Part shown: one piece after another, positions 1 through 8,111 of the stretch
Layout: each line of letters begins with the position of its first letter
Position numbering within the stretch: position 1 is the stretch's first letter
NCBI RefSeq assembly: GCF_000381765.1
Contig: NZ_KB907079.1
Location: forward strand, 131,442-195,441
Length of the DNA stretch: 64,000 bases
Direction: 5' to 3'
Source: [Zimmermannella] faecalis ATCC 13722
Lineage (GTDB): Bacteria; Actinomycetota; Actinomycetes; Actinomycetales; Microbacteriaceae
The notes under the pieces: model-generated
Databases searched by the model: none
Told to the model about the DNA's origin: nothing
The model's input: only the letters and a program-made list of their open reading frames with translations
Translations under genes and position numbers: made by a program

Positions 1-25
1 GCCGCACCGCACCGCACCGCACCGG
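1..25. repeat. Pentanucleotide tandem repeat (CCGCA)n
   Basis: About four and a half units of CCGCA stand at the very start of the window, followed by more degenerate CCGCACC. This is low-complexity intergenic DNA upstream of the SDR gene. A second simple stretch, GACCAC repeated about three times, lies at about 259-283. No function is assigned. Confidence 0.6.
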
Positions 26-59
26 CGCACCCGCACCACCCCACACTCATCTCCGCGAA

Positions 60-110
60 CTGACGGCAATTTGCAACAGATCGGCGCGAAATCCCGCAAA
101 TTGCCGTCAG
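60..110. repeat. 51-bp palindromic repeat, family A, copy 1
   Basis: It begins CTGACGGCAATTTGC and ends GCAAATTGCCGTCAG, giving a long inverted repeat with an A-rich tip. It is the first of seven copies in the window, each exactly 51 bp between the outer CTGACGG and CCGTCAG. It lies upstream of the SDR gene with copy 2, in a 311-base stretch with no other gene. Confidence 0.85.
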
Positions 111-190
111 ACAGCGAAGGGAAAGACCCACGGATGCGCCTCCCGCACCGCACGACCTTCCCGCACCACGCCGCAACTTACTTCCGCCAA

Positions 191-241
191 CTGACGGCAA
201 TTCGCAACAAAACCGGCCGAAAACCCGCAAATTGCCGTCAG
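191..241. repeat. 51-bp palindromic repeat, family A, copy 2
   Basis: Same 51-bp element in the same orientation as copy 1 (CTGACGGCAATTCGC at the left, GCAAATTGCCGTCAG at the right). It ends about 70 bases before the SDR start codon. As in most copies, a CAGCG motif follows the right arm. Confidence 0.85.
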
Positions 242-311
242 GCAGCGAGACCCCACGACTACGACCACGACCACGACCACCAACCCAACCCACAACAAAG
301 GAGCACCCCGC

Positions 312-1118
312 ATGACCACCACTGAACCCATCACCGAACCGACCACCGCACCCGCCATCCCCCTCGCCGACCAGGTCGTCCTGATCACGGGCGGCGCCCG
401 CGGACTCGGGCGCGCGCTCACGAAGGCGTTCCTGCGCGAGGGCGCCCGAGTCGTGATCAACTACCACCTCAGCCGCGACGCGGCCGAGGCGCTGGCCGCC
501 GCGCATCCGGGCCGCTCCGTCGCCGTGCGCGCCGACGTGCGCGACCCCGACGAAGTCGCAGCGCTCGTCGCGGCCGCCGACGACGCGTTCGGCGCACCGC
601 TCACGACCGTCGTGAACAACGCACTCGTCGACTTCTCGTTCGACGGCGACGCCCGCGCGAAGGCCGACGAGATCGACTTCGCCGCGTTCAACGGCCAGTT
701 CACGGGCGCGGTGGGTGGCGCGCTCAACGTCATCCAGGCGGCGCTCCCCCACTTCGACCGCGCCGGGTCGGGCCGCGTCATCAACGTCGGCACGAACCTG
801 TTCCAGTACCCGGTCGTCCCCTACCACGACTACACGGCCGCGAAGGCGGCGCTCCTCTCGCTCACGCGCACCTTCGCCGACGACCTCGGCCCGCGCGGCG
901 TCACCGTGAACATGGTGAGCGGCGGCCTGCTGCGCACGACCGACGCGAGCGCCGCGACCCCCGCCGCCGTGTTCGACGCGATCGCCGAGGGCACGCCCCT
1001 GCGCTCGGTCACGACGCCCGAACAGTTCGCCGACGCGGCCGTGTTCTTCGCCTCGCCGTGGGCGCGGGCCGTGACGGGGCAGAACCTCGTGGTCGACGGC
1101 GGGCTGGTCAAGAACTGA
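312..1118 (+). CDS. SDR family oxidoreductase
   Basis: This 268-residue classical short-chain dehydrogenase/reductase is presumably a cytosolic NAD(P)-dependent oxidoreductase; the substrate is unknown. The Rossmann motif TGGARGLG is at residues 26-33, NNAL (family NNAG) at 102-105 and the catalytic pair Tyr174/Lys178 in YTAAK. The residue 13 before the tyrosine, normally serine, is Thr161, a conservative swap that may keep activity. An AAAGGAG ribosome site lies 8 bases before the ATG. Its stop overlaps the start of the following flavin monooxygenase (TGATG), so the two are almost certainly translated together and may act in one pathway. Closest general annotation would be a 3-oxoacyl-ACP-reductase-like SDR, but nothing here shows a fatty-acid role. 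Confidence 0.88.
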   Translation: MTTTEPITEPTTAPAIPLADQVVLITGGARGLGRALTKAFLREGARVVINYHLSRDAAEALAAAHPGRSVAVRADVRDPDEVAALVAAADDAFGAPLTTVVNNALVDFSFDGDARAKADEIDFAAFNGQFTGAVGGALNVIQAALPHFDRAGSGRVINVGTNLFQYPVVPYHDYTAAKAALLSLTRTFADDLGPRGVTVNMVSGGLLRTTDASAATPAAVFDAIAEGTPLRSVTTPEQFADAAVFFASPWARAVTGQNLVVDGGLVKN

Positions 1119-2416
1119 TGCCGGCGCGCATCCACTTCAACCTCTTCGCGTTCGCGGCCGGTCACCACACCGCCGCGTGGCGCGCCGACCCCACCGCCGC
1201 CGACCGCCTCGGCGACGTCACGTACTGGGAGGGGCTCGCCCGCACCGCCGAGCGCGGCTGCTTCGACGCGTTCTTCCTCGCCGACGGGCAGTCGATCGGC
1301 CTCGGCGGCGTCGCCCGCGGCCCGCGCTGGGTACTCGAACCGATCACGACGCTCACGGCGATCGCCCGCGCGACCGAGCGCATCGGACTCGTCGCGACGA
1401 TGTCGAGCACGTTCTGGGATCCGTTCCACGCCGCCCGCCTCCTCGCGAGCCTCGACCACATTTCGGGCGGCCGCGCCGGCGTCAACGTCGTCACCTCGAT
1501 GACCGACGACGAGGCGCGCAACCACTCCCTCACCGCACTGCCCGGCCACGCCGAGCGGTACGCGCGCGCCGACGAGTTCATTCGCGTGCTGAACGGCCTG
1601 TGGGATTCGTGGCCGCGCGACGCGATCGTGCGGGATACGCGGGGCGAGTACGTCGACGAGTCGCGACTGCGTCCGGTTGGGCATCTCGGCCCACACTTTC
1701 AGGTGGCGGGCCCGCTCAACGTTCCGGAGTCGCCGCAGGGCCGGCCCGTGCTGTTTCAGGCGGGTGCGTCGGGCCCGGGGCGCGACCTCGCGGCGCGCTA
1801 CGCCGAGGGCATCTACGCCGTGGCGTGGGACCTCGAGCAGGCGCGCGACTACCGCACCGACGTGCGGGCGCGCGCCGCGAGCGCAGGCCGCGACCCCGAC
1901 GGCATCGCGGTGATGCCCGGGCTCGTCACCTACGTCGGCTCGACCGAGCGCGAGGTGCGGGAGCGGCGCGAGGCCCTCGATTCGCTCGTGCCGGTGGCGG
2001 ATGCGCTCGAGCAGCTCGCGTTCTTCGTCGGGCAGGACACCTCGGGCTGGGACCTCGACGCCCCCGTTCCGCAGCTGCCGCCGCTCGAGGAGTTCACGGG
2101 ACCGAAGGGACGCTATGCGACCGTGCTGCGCATCATCGCGCAGCGGCAGCCGACGGTGCGCGAGCTGCTGTCGTCGCTCGCGGCCGGTGGCGGCCACGCG
2201 ACGTTCGTGGGCACGCCCGAGCAAGTCGCCGACGAGATCGAGCGGTGGGTGGATGCGGGTGGCGCCGACGGCTTCAACCTCATGCCACCAGCGCTGCCGG
2301 GGAGTCTCGACGACTTCGTCGAGACGGTGGTGCCTGAACTGCAGCGGCGCGGTCGGATGCGGCGCGCGTACGAGGGCGCGACCCTACGCGACCACCTCGG
2401 CCTCCCGCGCCCCTAG
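1118..2416 (+). CDS. LLM class flavin-dependent monooxygenase (NtaA/SnaA/DszA type)
   Basis: A 432-residue member of the bacterial-luciferase-like family, subgroup of NtaA, SnaA and DszA, which use reduced FMN supplied by a separate reductase to oxidise small organic or sulfur compounds. The start is taken at the ATG overlapping the SDR stop, because family homology begins at PARIHFNLF; upstream in-frame codons lie inside the SDR gene. PVLFQAGASGPGRDLA at about residues 210-225 is the typical subgroup motif. No flavin reductase or transporter is adjacent, so the substrate cannot be inferred. Downstream lies a gene-free stretch with four family A repeats. Confidence 0.88.
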   Translation: MPARIHFNLFAFAAGHHTAAWRADPTAADRLGDVTYWEGLARTAERGCFDAFFLADGQSIGLGGVARGPRWVLEPITTLTAIARATERIGLVATMSSTFWDPFHAARLLASLDHISGGRAGVNVVTSMTDDEARNHSLTALPGHAERYARADEFIRVLNGLWDSWPRDAIVRDTRGEYVDESRLRPVGHLGPHFQVAGPLNVPESPQGRPVLFQAGASGPGRDLAARYAEGIYAVAWDLEQARDYRTDVRARAASAGRDPDGIAVMPGLVTYVGSTEREVRERREALDSLVPVADALEQLAFFVGQDTSGWDLDAPVPQLPPLEEFTGPKGRYATVLRIIAQRQPTVRELLSSLAAGGGHATFVGTPEQVADEIERWVDAGGADGFNLMPPALPGSLDDFVETVVPELQRRGRMRRAYEGATLRDHLGLPRP

Positions 2417-2518
2417 CCGCGCCGTAGCCCGCGTATCCGCCCGCCTACCCGCCCGCGCATCCGCCCGCCTCTCCGCCCCGTATCCGCCCCCGCATCCGCC
2501 GCCTACCGCCTCCGCCGC

Positions 2519-2569
2519 CTGACGGCAATTCACAACGAACCGCGGCGAAAAGCCGCAAATTGCCGTCAG
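2519..2569. repeat. 51-bp palindromic repeat, family A, copy 3
   Basis: Same element; the tip forms GCGGC-GAAAA-GCCGC, the best inner hairpin of the family. It is followed by TCAGCGGATGGG, a flank shared with copies 5 and 6. Confidence 0.85.
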
Positions 2570-2627
2570 TCAGCGGATGGGCGGATAGGCCGAGGGGCTG
2601 ATGGGCGGAGGCAGGCACTCTCGCTAG

Positions 2628-2678
2628 CTGACGGCAAATTGCGACAAATCAGGGCGAAGAGGCGCAAATTGCCGTCAG
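2628..2678. repeat. 51-bp palindromic repeat, family A, copy 4
   Basis: Same length and outer arms (CTGACGGCAA, TTGCCGTCAG). The interior and the right flank (TTCGCGG) are more diverged than in the neighbouring copies. Confidence 0.82.
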
Positions 2679-2767
2679 TTCGCGGAGAGATGGCAAGGAT
2701 CCACGCTCACACGGATGCCCAAGCTCGCACGGACGCCCGCGCTCACGACCCAACCCACCTTCGCCGA

Positions 2768-2818
2768 CTGACGGTAAATCGCGACAAATCCGGCGTAAAA
2801 GCCGCAAATTGCCGTCAG
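2768..2818. repeat. 51-bp palindromic repeat, family A, copy 5
   Basis: Identical over all 51 bp to copy 6. It starts CTGACGGTAAATCGC and has an inner CGGC-GTAAAA-GCCG hairpin. Flanks CGCCGA and TCAGCG extend the pairing by about six bases on each side. Confidence 0.87.
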
Positions 2819-2889
2819 TCAGCGGATGGGCCGAGCTGCGGATGGGCGGGGCAGAGGGGAGGAGAGGCGCCGGCAGGCTTTCTCGCCGA

Positions 2890-2940
2890 CTGACGGTAAA
2901 TCGCGACAAATCCGGCGTAAAAGCCGCAAATTGCCGTCAG
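2890..2940. repeat. 51-bp palindromic repeat, family A, copy 6
   Basis: Identical to copy 5, from which it is separated by 71 bases. This suggests a recent local duplication or gene conversion. Confidence 0.87.
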
Positions 2941-3049
2941 GCAGCGGATGGGCGGCGGAGGAAAGATCAGGCGGCGGCGGACAGAGAAGAGCCAGCGGCG
3001 GCGGAAGGAGAGGAGTGGCCGCCGCGACGCGAAGGGCGGATACGCGGGG

Positions 3050-3901
3050 TCACGCCCGCGCGAGGGCGTCAGCGGGCCAGAGCTCGTGGAAGTGGTGCAC
3101 CGGACCGTGGCCGGCGCCGACGTCGAGGTCGTCGGCGTGGCGCAGCGCCCCCGTCAGGTACTCTTTCGCGGCACGGATGCTCGTGGGCACATCCGCTCGC
3201 GGCAGTCGCGCGGCGATCGCGGCCGACAGCGTGCATCCGGTCCCGTGCGTGTTCACCGTGTCGACGCGCGGCGCCGAGAACTCGAGCGGCTCGTCGTCGC
3301 CCTGCACGAGCAGGTCGCTGCTCGACTCGCCACCGAGGTGCCCGCCCTTCAGCAGCACCCATTCGCTCCCGAGCGATCGCAGCACCGGCAGCAGCTCGTG
3401 CATCTCGGCAAGGCTCCGAGGCTCCGACAACGCGCCACCCGCCCCACCCGCCCCGGCGCCACCAGCAAGCACAACCGCCTCCGGCAGGTTCGGCGTGATC
3501 ACGGTCGCCCGCGGCACGAGCAGCTCACGAATCGCCGCGACGGTGTCGTCTTCGAGCAAGTGGTCGCCGCTCTTCGCGACCATGACGGGGTCGAGCACGA
3601 CCGGCACCCCCGGCGCCGCGTCGAGCGCCCGCGCGATCGCCGCGACGATGTCGGCGTTCGCGACCATGCCGATCTTCACCGCATCCACCCGCACGTCGTC
3701 GAACACGGCGGCGAGCTGCTCGCCGACGAACGACGCGTCGAGCGCGACGAACCGCCGCACCCCCACCGTGTTCTGCGCGACGACGGCGGTGATGACGCTC
3801 ATGCCGTAGGCCCCCTGCGCGGCAAACGCCTTGAGGTCGGCCTGAATACCGGCACCGCCGGTGGGGTCGGTGCCCGCGATCGACAGGACGTTCGGAATCA
3901 T
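3050..3901 (-). CDS. thiD: Bifunctional hydroxymethylpyrimidine/phosphomethylpyrimidine kinase
   Basis: ThiD phosphorylates HMP and then HMP-phosphate to HMP-diphosphate, the pyrimidine half of thiamine. The 283-residue ribokinase-fold protein opens IPNVLSIAGTDPTGGAGIQAD, with the substrate loop SIAGTDPTGGAG, and carries HGTGCTLS near residue 220, the anion hole with the reactive cysteine. The start is the ATG at 3901, because homology begins immediately there; a longer frame would run into the riboswitch. A TPP riboswitch lies 75-150 bases upstream on the same strand. No other thi gene is adjacent, so this is a single-gene thiamine locus, probably shut off when TPP is plentiful. It could alternatively serve mainly for salvage of HMP. 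Confidence 0.93.
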   Translation of the reverse strand: MIPNVLSIAGTDPTGGAGIQADLKAFAAQGAYGMSVITAVVAQNTVGVRRFVALDASFVGEQLAAVFDDVRVDAVKIGMVANADIVAAIARALDAAPGVPVVLDPVMVAKSGDHLLEDDTVAAIRELLVPRATVITPNLPEAVVLAGGAGAGGAGGALSEPRSLAEMHELLPVLRSLGSEWVLLKGGHLGGESSSDLLVQGDDEPLEFSAPRVDTVNTHGTGCTLSAAIAARLPRADVPTSIRAAKEYLTGALRHADDLDVGAGHGPVHHFHELWPADALARA

Positions 3902-3976
3902 CGGTAGCCTCGGCTCTCCGCCCGCGCCGCGGAAGCGTGCGACGCCCGTGCGGGCCGACGCCAACGGCGCCATCGC

Positions 3977-4050
3977 GACATTCCTCCGCGAGTACGAACT
4001 CGTTCAGGTTCTCGGGTGTGATCTCAGCCCCTGGCGGGGCACCCCGTGTC
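3977..4050 (-). promoter_or_regulatory. TPP (THI-box) riboswitch controlling thiD
   Basis: Read on the minus strand, the conserved blocks appear in order: ACACGGGGTGCC, GGCTGAGATCACACCC, GAACCTGA, then a short hairpin CGAG-TTCGTA-CTCG and GCGGAGGAA. The ends GACA and TGTC pair as stem P1. TCGT in place of TAAT in the pyrophosphate-side loop is a change I recall from other actinobacterial TPP riboswitches. It sits between the MFS stop and the thiD start, on the same strand as thiD. Confidence 0.92.
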
Positions 4051-4062
4051 TTTCAGCCCAGG

Positions 4063-5319
4063 CTACTTGACGGCGCGCCGCTGCCGGAAGTCCATCACCA
4101 TAATGCCGACGAACGCGCAGCCGACGAGCGTGAGGAAGCTCGGCGCGACCGACCAGATCCCGTAGTCGTCGAGCAGCAGCCCGCCGATGAACGCACCGCC
4201 GCCGATGCCGAGGTTGAACCCCGACGTGTACAGCGCGCTAGAGAGGTCGCGGTGCTTGCGCGGCGCAACCACGAGCAGCCGCGACTGCAGCAGGGTCGGG
4301 AGGAACCCCATCCCGACACCCCAGAGCCCGAGTCCGACCACCACGAGCGGCAGCACCTGCGGCACGAACGCGAGCGCCCCGGCGCCGAGCAGCATGCAGC
4401 TGTAGGCGACCGCGAACCCGAGCGTTGACCGGTTCGAGAACAGCATGCCGGTACCGAACGTCGCGGCGGCCGCCATGATGCCGAACGCGAAGAGCGCGGC
4501 GGCGAGCCACTCGGCCGGCAGCTCGACGATGCCGAGCAGGAACGGCGAGATGTACGAGTAGAACGAGTAGTTGCCGGCCATCGTGATCGCGACGATGAGG
4601 ATGAGCAGGGTCACGAGGTACATCGAGCGCTTCGGTCGCGGCACGCGCGGGCCGTCGAAACCGGTGCGCTCGGTGTCGCCGATCGCGCCGGGCGCCGGGA
4701 CGACCTCGATCGCCGAGGTCTCGGGCGCCTCCTCGACCTGCTTCGGCAGCACGAACCAGAGCGTGGCAGCCACCATCAGGCAGATCACCGCCACGACGAC
4801 AAAGGATGTGCGCCAGCCGAAGATCTGGCCGAGCAGGGTTCCGAGGGGCACGCCGAGCACGAACGCGAGCCCGCCGCCACCACCAGTGATCGACACCGCC
4901 TTCGTGAGCTGACTCGAGGTCACGAGCGACCCCGTGTACGAGGTCACGGTCGCCCAGAACACGCCGTGCGCGGCACCCGTAAAGATGCGCGAGATCACGA
5001 CGAGCGAGTACGTCGGCGCGAGCGCCGTGCCGATCGTGCCGATCGCGAACGCCGTAAGCACGCCGACGAGCATGAGCCGCTTCGGCACGCGCTGCAGCAG
5101 GTAGACGATCGGCGTCGAGAGCAGCACGACGGTGAACGCGAAGATCGTCATGAGCAGGCCGATCTGCGACTCGCTCGCCCCGAGATCCTCCGACATGAAT
5201 GGCATGAGCCCCGTCGGCAGCATCTCGACCGACACCGACAGGAATGTCGCCGCAGCGAGCATGATCAGCGGGATGAGCGGAAACGGGCGCTCCGGGGCGC
5301 GCGTCGAGGAATCTGGCAC
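4063..5319 (-). CDS. MFS transporter (DHA1/AraJ-like)
   Basis: A 418-residue major facilitator with 12 predicted membrane segments, of the drug:H+ antiporter-1 kind. The N-terminal half carries the motif A-like loop around residues 60-85 (STPIVYLLQRVPKRLMLVG) and a glycine-rich GGGGGLAFVLGVPLG segment typical of antiporter motif C. The loop between the halves (about 190-230) is acidic and proline-rich. Substrate is unknown; sugar or drug efflux are the usual annotations. It ends just before the thiD riboswitch, so it might export thiamine intermediates, but nothing in the protein supports that. It is divergent from purU with only 22 bases between starts. Confidence 0.88.
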   Translation of the reverse strand: MPDSSTRAPERPFPLIPLIMLAAATFLSVSVEMLPTGLMPFMSEDLGASESQIGLLMTIFAFTVVLLSTPIVYLLQRVPKRLMLVGVLTAFAIGTIGTALAPTYSLVVISRIFTGAAHGVFWATVTSYTGSLVTSSQLTKAVSITGGGGGLAFVLGVPLGTLLGQIFGWRTSFVVVAVICLMVAATLWFVLPKQVEEAPETSAIEVVPAPGAIGDTERTGFDGPRVPRPKRSMYLVTLLILIVAITMAGNYSFYSYISPFLLGIVELPAEWLAAALFAFGIMAAAATFGTGMLFSNRSTLGFAVAYSCMLLGAGALAFVPQVLPLVVVGLGLWGVGMGFLPTLLQSRLLVVAPRKHRDLSSALYTSGFNLGIGGGAFIGGLLLDDYGIWSVAPSFLTLVGCAFVGIMVMDFRQRRAVK

Positions 5320-5329
5320 CCTCTGAGGC

Positions 5330-5335
5330 TACGCT
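5330..5335 (+). promoter_or_regulatory. -10 box (TACGCT) for leaderless purU
   Basis: TACGCT fits the actinobacterial TANNNT -10 consensus and lies six bases before the GTG start of purU, so transcription would start at or next to the start codon. No ribosome site is present. Confidence 0.6.
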
Positions 5336-5341
5336 GGTGCG

Positions 5342-6226
5342 GTGACCGACTCGTCTTCGAACCCAGCCGCATCCGCCCCGTCGACCCGCCTCGTGCTCAC
5401 CCTCGTGTGCGACGACCAGCCGGGAATCGTGCACCAGCTCACGGGAGCGATCAAGCGCGGCGGCGGCAACATCACCGAGCTGCAGCAGTTCTCGTCGCTC
5501 GACACGGGCCGGTTCTTCCTGCGCTGTGAGGTCGCGACCGACCGCAGCCGCGAGGACTTCGAGGCCGAAATCGCCGAGGTGCGCGACGCGCTCGGCGCCG
5601 ACGTCGAGCTCGACGTCGCGGGCCGCCCGCTGCGCACGCTGATTCTCGGGTCGAAGGCCGAGCACGCCGTGAACGACCTGCTGTTCCGCCAGCGCGCCGG
5701 CTACCTGCCGATTCGGGTGCCGCGCGTCATGGCGAACCACGAGGTGCTCGGCAAGCTCGCGGGCTTCTACGACGTGCCGTTCGAGTTCCGCCCCGTGCGC
5801 AACCCGCAAGAGAAGGCCGAGTTCGAGCGCCGCGTGCTCGAGGTGGTCGAGGCCGAAGACATCGAGCTCGTCGTGCTCGCCCGCTACATGCAGATCATCT
5901 CGCCCGAGCTCTGCGCGGCCCTCGAGGGTCGCCTCATCAACATCCACCACTCGTTCCTGCCCGGCTTCAAGGGCGCGAACCCGTACCGCCAGGCGCACGG
6001 CCGCGGCGTGAAGCTCGTGGGCGCGACGGCGCACTTCGTGACGACCGACCTCGACGAGGGGCCGATCATCGAGCAGAACGTGCGCCGCGTCGACCACGCG
6101 CACACGGTGGCGCAACTGCAGGCGATGGGCCAAGACGAGGAGTCGCGCACGCTCACGCAGGCCGTCAAGTGGTTTGCCGAGCACCGCATCCTGCTCGACG
6201 GGCACCGCACGATCGTCTTCGAGTAA
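5342..6226 (+). CDS. purU: Formyltetrahydrofolate deformylase
   Basis: PurU hydrolyses 10-formyl-THF to THF and formate, balancing one-carbon folates and supplying formate. The 294-residue protein has an N-terminal ACT domain (about residues 16-90) and a formyltransferase-like hydrolase domain. Asn200, His202 in INIHHSFLPGFKG and Asp238 in DLDEGPII are the expected catalytic set. The GTG start at 5342 is supported by the homology onset and by a -10 box six bases upstream, suggesting a leaderless mRNA. Other one-carbon/purine genes (purN, purH, guaA, guaB) are elsewhere in the window but not in this operon. Confidence 0.95.
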   Translation: MTDSSSNPAASAPSTRLVLTLVCDDQPGIVHQLTGAIKRGGGNITELQQFSSLDTGRFFLRCEVATDRSREDFEAEIAEVRDALGADVELDVAGRPLRTLILGSKAEHAVNDLLFRQRAGYLPIRVPRVMANHEVLGKLAGFYDVPFEFRPVRNPQEKAEFERRVLEVVEAEDIELVVLARYMQIISPELCAALEGRLINIHHSFLPGFKGANPYRQAHGRGVKLVGATAHFVTTDLDEGPIIEQNVRRVDHAHTVAQLQAMGQDEESRTLTQAVKWFAEHRILLDGHRTIVFE

Positions 6227-6287
6227 GGCCGAGTAGGGGGCGGATACGCGGGCTCGCGCACCAGCGCGGGCTCAGCGCCCCGACCAC

Positions 6288-7064
6288 CTAGTTGACGTCG
6301 AGCTCGACGTGCTCGAACAGCACCTCGGTCTGCGCGAGCGCCTCGGCGGCCTGCTCGCGGCTGTGCTCTTCCGAGCGGTCGTCGGTGAGGTCGCGCATGA
6401 TCGCCGAATTCACCGAGACGAGCACGTCGTCGTCCATCGCCGCGAGGAGGAGCTGGAAGTTCCCGTCGCTCGTCTCGACGAGGCACGTCATCGCGTCGTA
6501 GCCCTCGACCTCGACCTCGCGACTGTCGACGCAGTTGTCGCCGACCGCGGCCTCGAGCGACCACTCGAGGTTCCCCTGCGACTGCTCGAGCGCCTCGCGG
6601 GTTGAGCAGAGCGCGACGACGTGTGCCGCCCACTTCGGCTGTGCGTCGCTCGACGGCGTGAAGTCGAGCTGCTGGTTGCCCTCCCCCACGTACGTCCACT
6701 CGGGCGTGCCCGCGAGCTCGACGGTGCCGGAGCAACCCTCGCCGCGCACGTCGAGCGTGTACTCCTCGCTCGCGCCGGCGTCGTCGGCCGAGTCGTCGTC
6801 GGAATCGCCGCCAGGGCCCGGCTCGGGCACGGCACCGGACGGGGCGGGCGCCGCGTCGTCGCCTTCGTCGCCCGAGTCGCCCTCGTCGCCCGAGCCCTCG
6901 TCGCCGTCGTCGACCTGCTCCTGTTCGACCTGCTGGTCGTCGTCGCTGAGCTCCTGAATCAGCGTGCAGCCGCTCAGCGCGAGCGCCACGATCGCACCGG
7001 TCGCGAGCGCGATGAACGGTTTCGCGGTGCCGGTGCGTGCGTCGGTCGTGCTCTGGCTGGTCAT
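6288..7064 (-). CDS. Secreted lipoprotein with acidic linker
   Basis: A 258-residue hypothetical lipoprotein. A signal peptide with lipobox LSGC gives a lipidated Cys33. Next comes a strongly acidic, Asp/Glu/Gly-rich linker (about residues 40-95), and then a globular C-terminal domain with four cysteines spaced as two likely disulfides. The start is the ATG at 7064, preceded by AGGGGACC; the frame stays open upstream but without a ribosome site. Such linkers lift a domain away from the membrane through the wall. No family is recognised and no ligand can be named. It is divergent from the DNA glycosylase gene. Confidence 0.75.
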   Translation of the reverse strand: MTSQSTTDARTGTAKPFIALATGAIVALALSGCTLIQELSDDDQQVEQEQVDDGDEGSGDEGDSGDEGDDAAPAPSGAVPEPGPGGDSDDDSADDAGASEEYTLDVRGEGCSGTVELAGTPEWTYVGEGNQQLDFTPSSDAQPKWAAHVVALCSTREALEQSQGNLEWSLEAAVGDNCVDSREVEVEGYDAMTCLVETSDGNFQLLLAAMDDDVLVSVNSAIMRDLTDDRSEEHSREQAAEALAQTEVLFEHVELDVN

Positions 7065-7178
7065 CGATGGTCCCCTGTTCCGCTCGTGCGCGTCGACGGT
7101 CGAATCGGCGCGCGGTAATCTCACGCCGTCCCCGCGATCCTACGCACCGATGTCGCAGGCCCGCGGGAAGATCGCTCC

Positions 7179-8111
7179 ATGCACGTATCCGACGCCGAGC
7201 TGACGTGGCGGCCGCCGCACCCGACCGACCTCGGGCTCACGCTGTCGAGCCTGCAGCACGGCGCCGGCGACCCGACGTTCCTCTGGCTGACGAAGGGGGC
7301 GGATGCCCTGCTCGCGCGCCGCTTCGACGGCGGCCCGGCGACGTTGCGGGTTCGGTCGTTGCCCGGCGGCGAGCTGCGGGCGACCGCGTGGGGCCCCGGC
7401 GCGGCCGCGGCGGTCGCCCAGGCCCCGGCGCTGTGCGGCGACGCCGACGACGACCGCGCGTTCGCGCCGCTCCTGCCCGAGATCGCGGCAGCACATCGGC
7501 GCCGCGCCGGCATGCGTACGCCGCGGTCGGGCGCCGTGTTCGCCGAGCTCGTGCCGGTCGTGCTCGAGCAGCGCGTCATCGTCGACCAGGCGAAGGCGTC
7601 GTATCGTGAGCTCGTGTACCGGCACGGCGAGGCCGCGCCCGGGCCGTTGCCCGAGGCCGTCGCCCGACGCATGCGCGTGAGCCCCGCCGCCGAGGAGTGG
7701 CGGCGCGTCCCGAGCTGGGAGTGGCACCGCGCGGGCGTCGACCCGGCGCGAAGCCGAACGGTCGTGCGGCTCGCGGAGCGCGCATCCGCCCTCGACCGGC
7801 TCGCCCGGCTGCCCGCCGCCGAGGCCCGCGAGCGGCTCGAGTCGCTGCCCGGCGTCGGCGTGTGGACGAGCGCCGAGGTTGCCCAGCGCGCGCTCGGCGA
7901 CGCCGACGCCGTGTCGGTCGGCGACTACCACCTGCGTAAGCACGTCGGCCACGCCCTCGAGGGGCGCGACTTCAGCGACGCCGAGATGCTCGCGGCGCTC
8001 GAGCCGTGGCGCGGGCAGCGGTTCCGCGCCGTGCGGCTGCTGCTCGCGGCCGGGCCGCGGCGCCCCCGTCGCGGCGCCCGCCTCGAAAAGGTCGACTACC
8101 GCGCGTTCTAG
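7179..8111 (+). CDS. HhH-GPD DNA glycosylase (AlkA-like, 3-methyladenine type)
   Basis: A base-excision-repair glycosylase of 310 residues. The helix-hairpin-helix LPGVGVWTSA is at residues 223-232, followed by the catalytic aspartate Asp249 in SVGDYHLRKH, the arrangement of AlkA-type enzymes that remove alkylated purines. It lacks iron-sulfur cysteines, so it is not MutY or Nth. The N-terminal about 100 residues are family-like but diverged. It stands alone. Its stop (TAG) overlaps the stop of the convergent trpE(G) gene within a shared CTAG at 8108-8111, leaving no space for a terminator between them. Confidence 0.85.
   Translation: MHVSDAELTWRPPHPTDLGLTLSSLQHGAGDPTFLWLTKGADALLARRFDGGPATLRVRSLPGGELRATAWGPGAAAAVAQAPALCGDADDDRAFAPLLPEIAAAHRRRAGMRTPRSGAVFAELVPVVLEQRVIVDQAKASYRELVYRHGEAAPGPLPEAVARRMRVSPAAEEWRRVPSWEWHRAGVDPARSRTVVRLAERASALDRLARLPAAEARERLESLPGVGVWTSAEVAQRALGDADAVSVGDYHLRKHVGHALEGRDFSDAEMLAALEPWRGQRFRAVRLLLAAGPRRPRRGARLEKVDYRAF

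Larger units (their letters stand above)
2417..3049. other. Gene-free convergent intergenic region with four repeat copies
   Basis: These 633 bases separate the stop of the monooxygenase from the stop of thiD on the opposite strand. It holds a pyrimidine-rich low-complexity stretch (2417-2518), four copies of the 51-bp family A palindrome, and a purine-rich GGCGGCGGA-like stretch (2941-3037). The undecamer CCCGCGTATCC occurs 12 bases after the plus-strand stop, and its complement GGATACGCGGG occurs just before the thiD stop. No credible coding sequence was seen; short open frames merely run through the repeats. Confidence 0.75.

Noticed and set aside
71-325. Small open frames running through the family A repeats (also near 2639-2909)
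   Set aside because: Composition follows the repeat sequence, no ribosome site or family match; they are by-products of the repeats.
60-2940. The clustered 51-bp repeats as a CRISPR array
   Set aside because: Spacing is irregular (71 to over 2,000 bases), units are long palindromes with varying interiors, no cas genes are present and intervening sequence includes two real genes.
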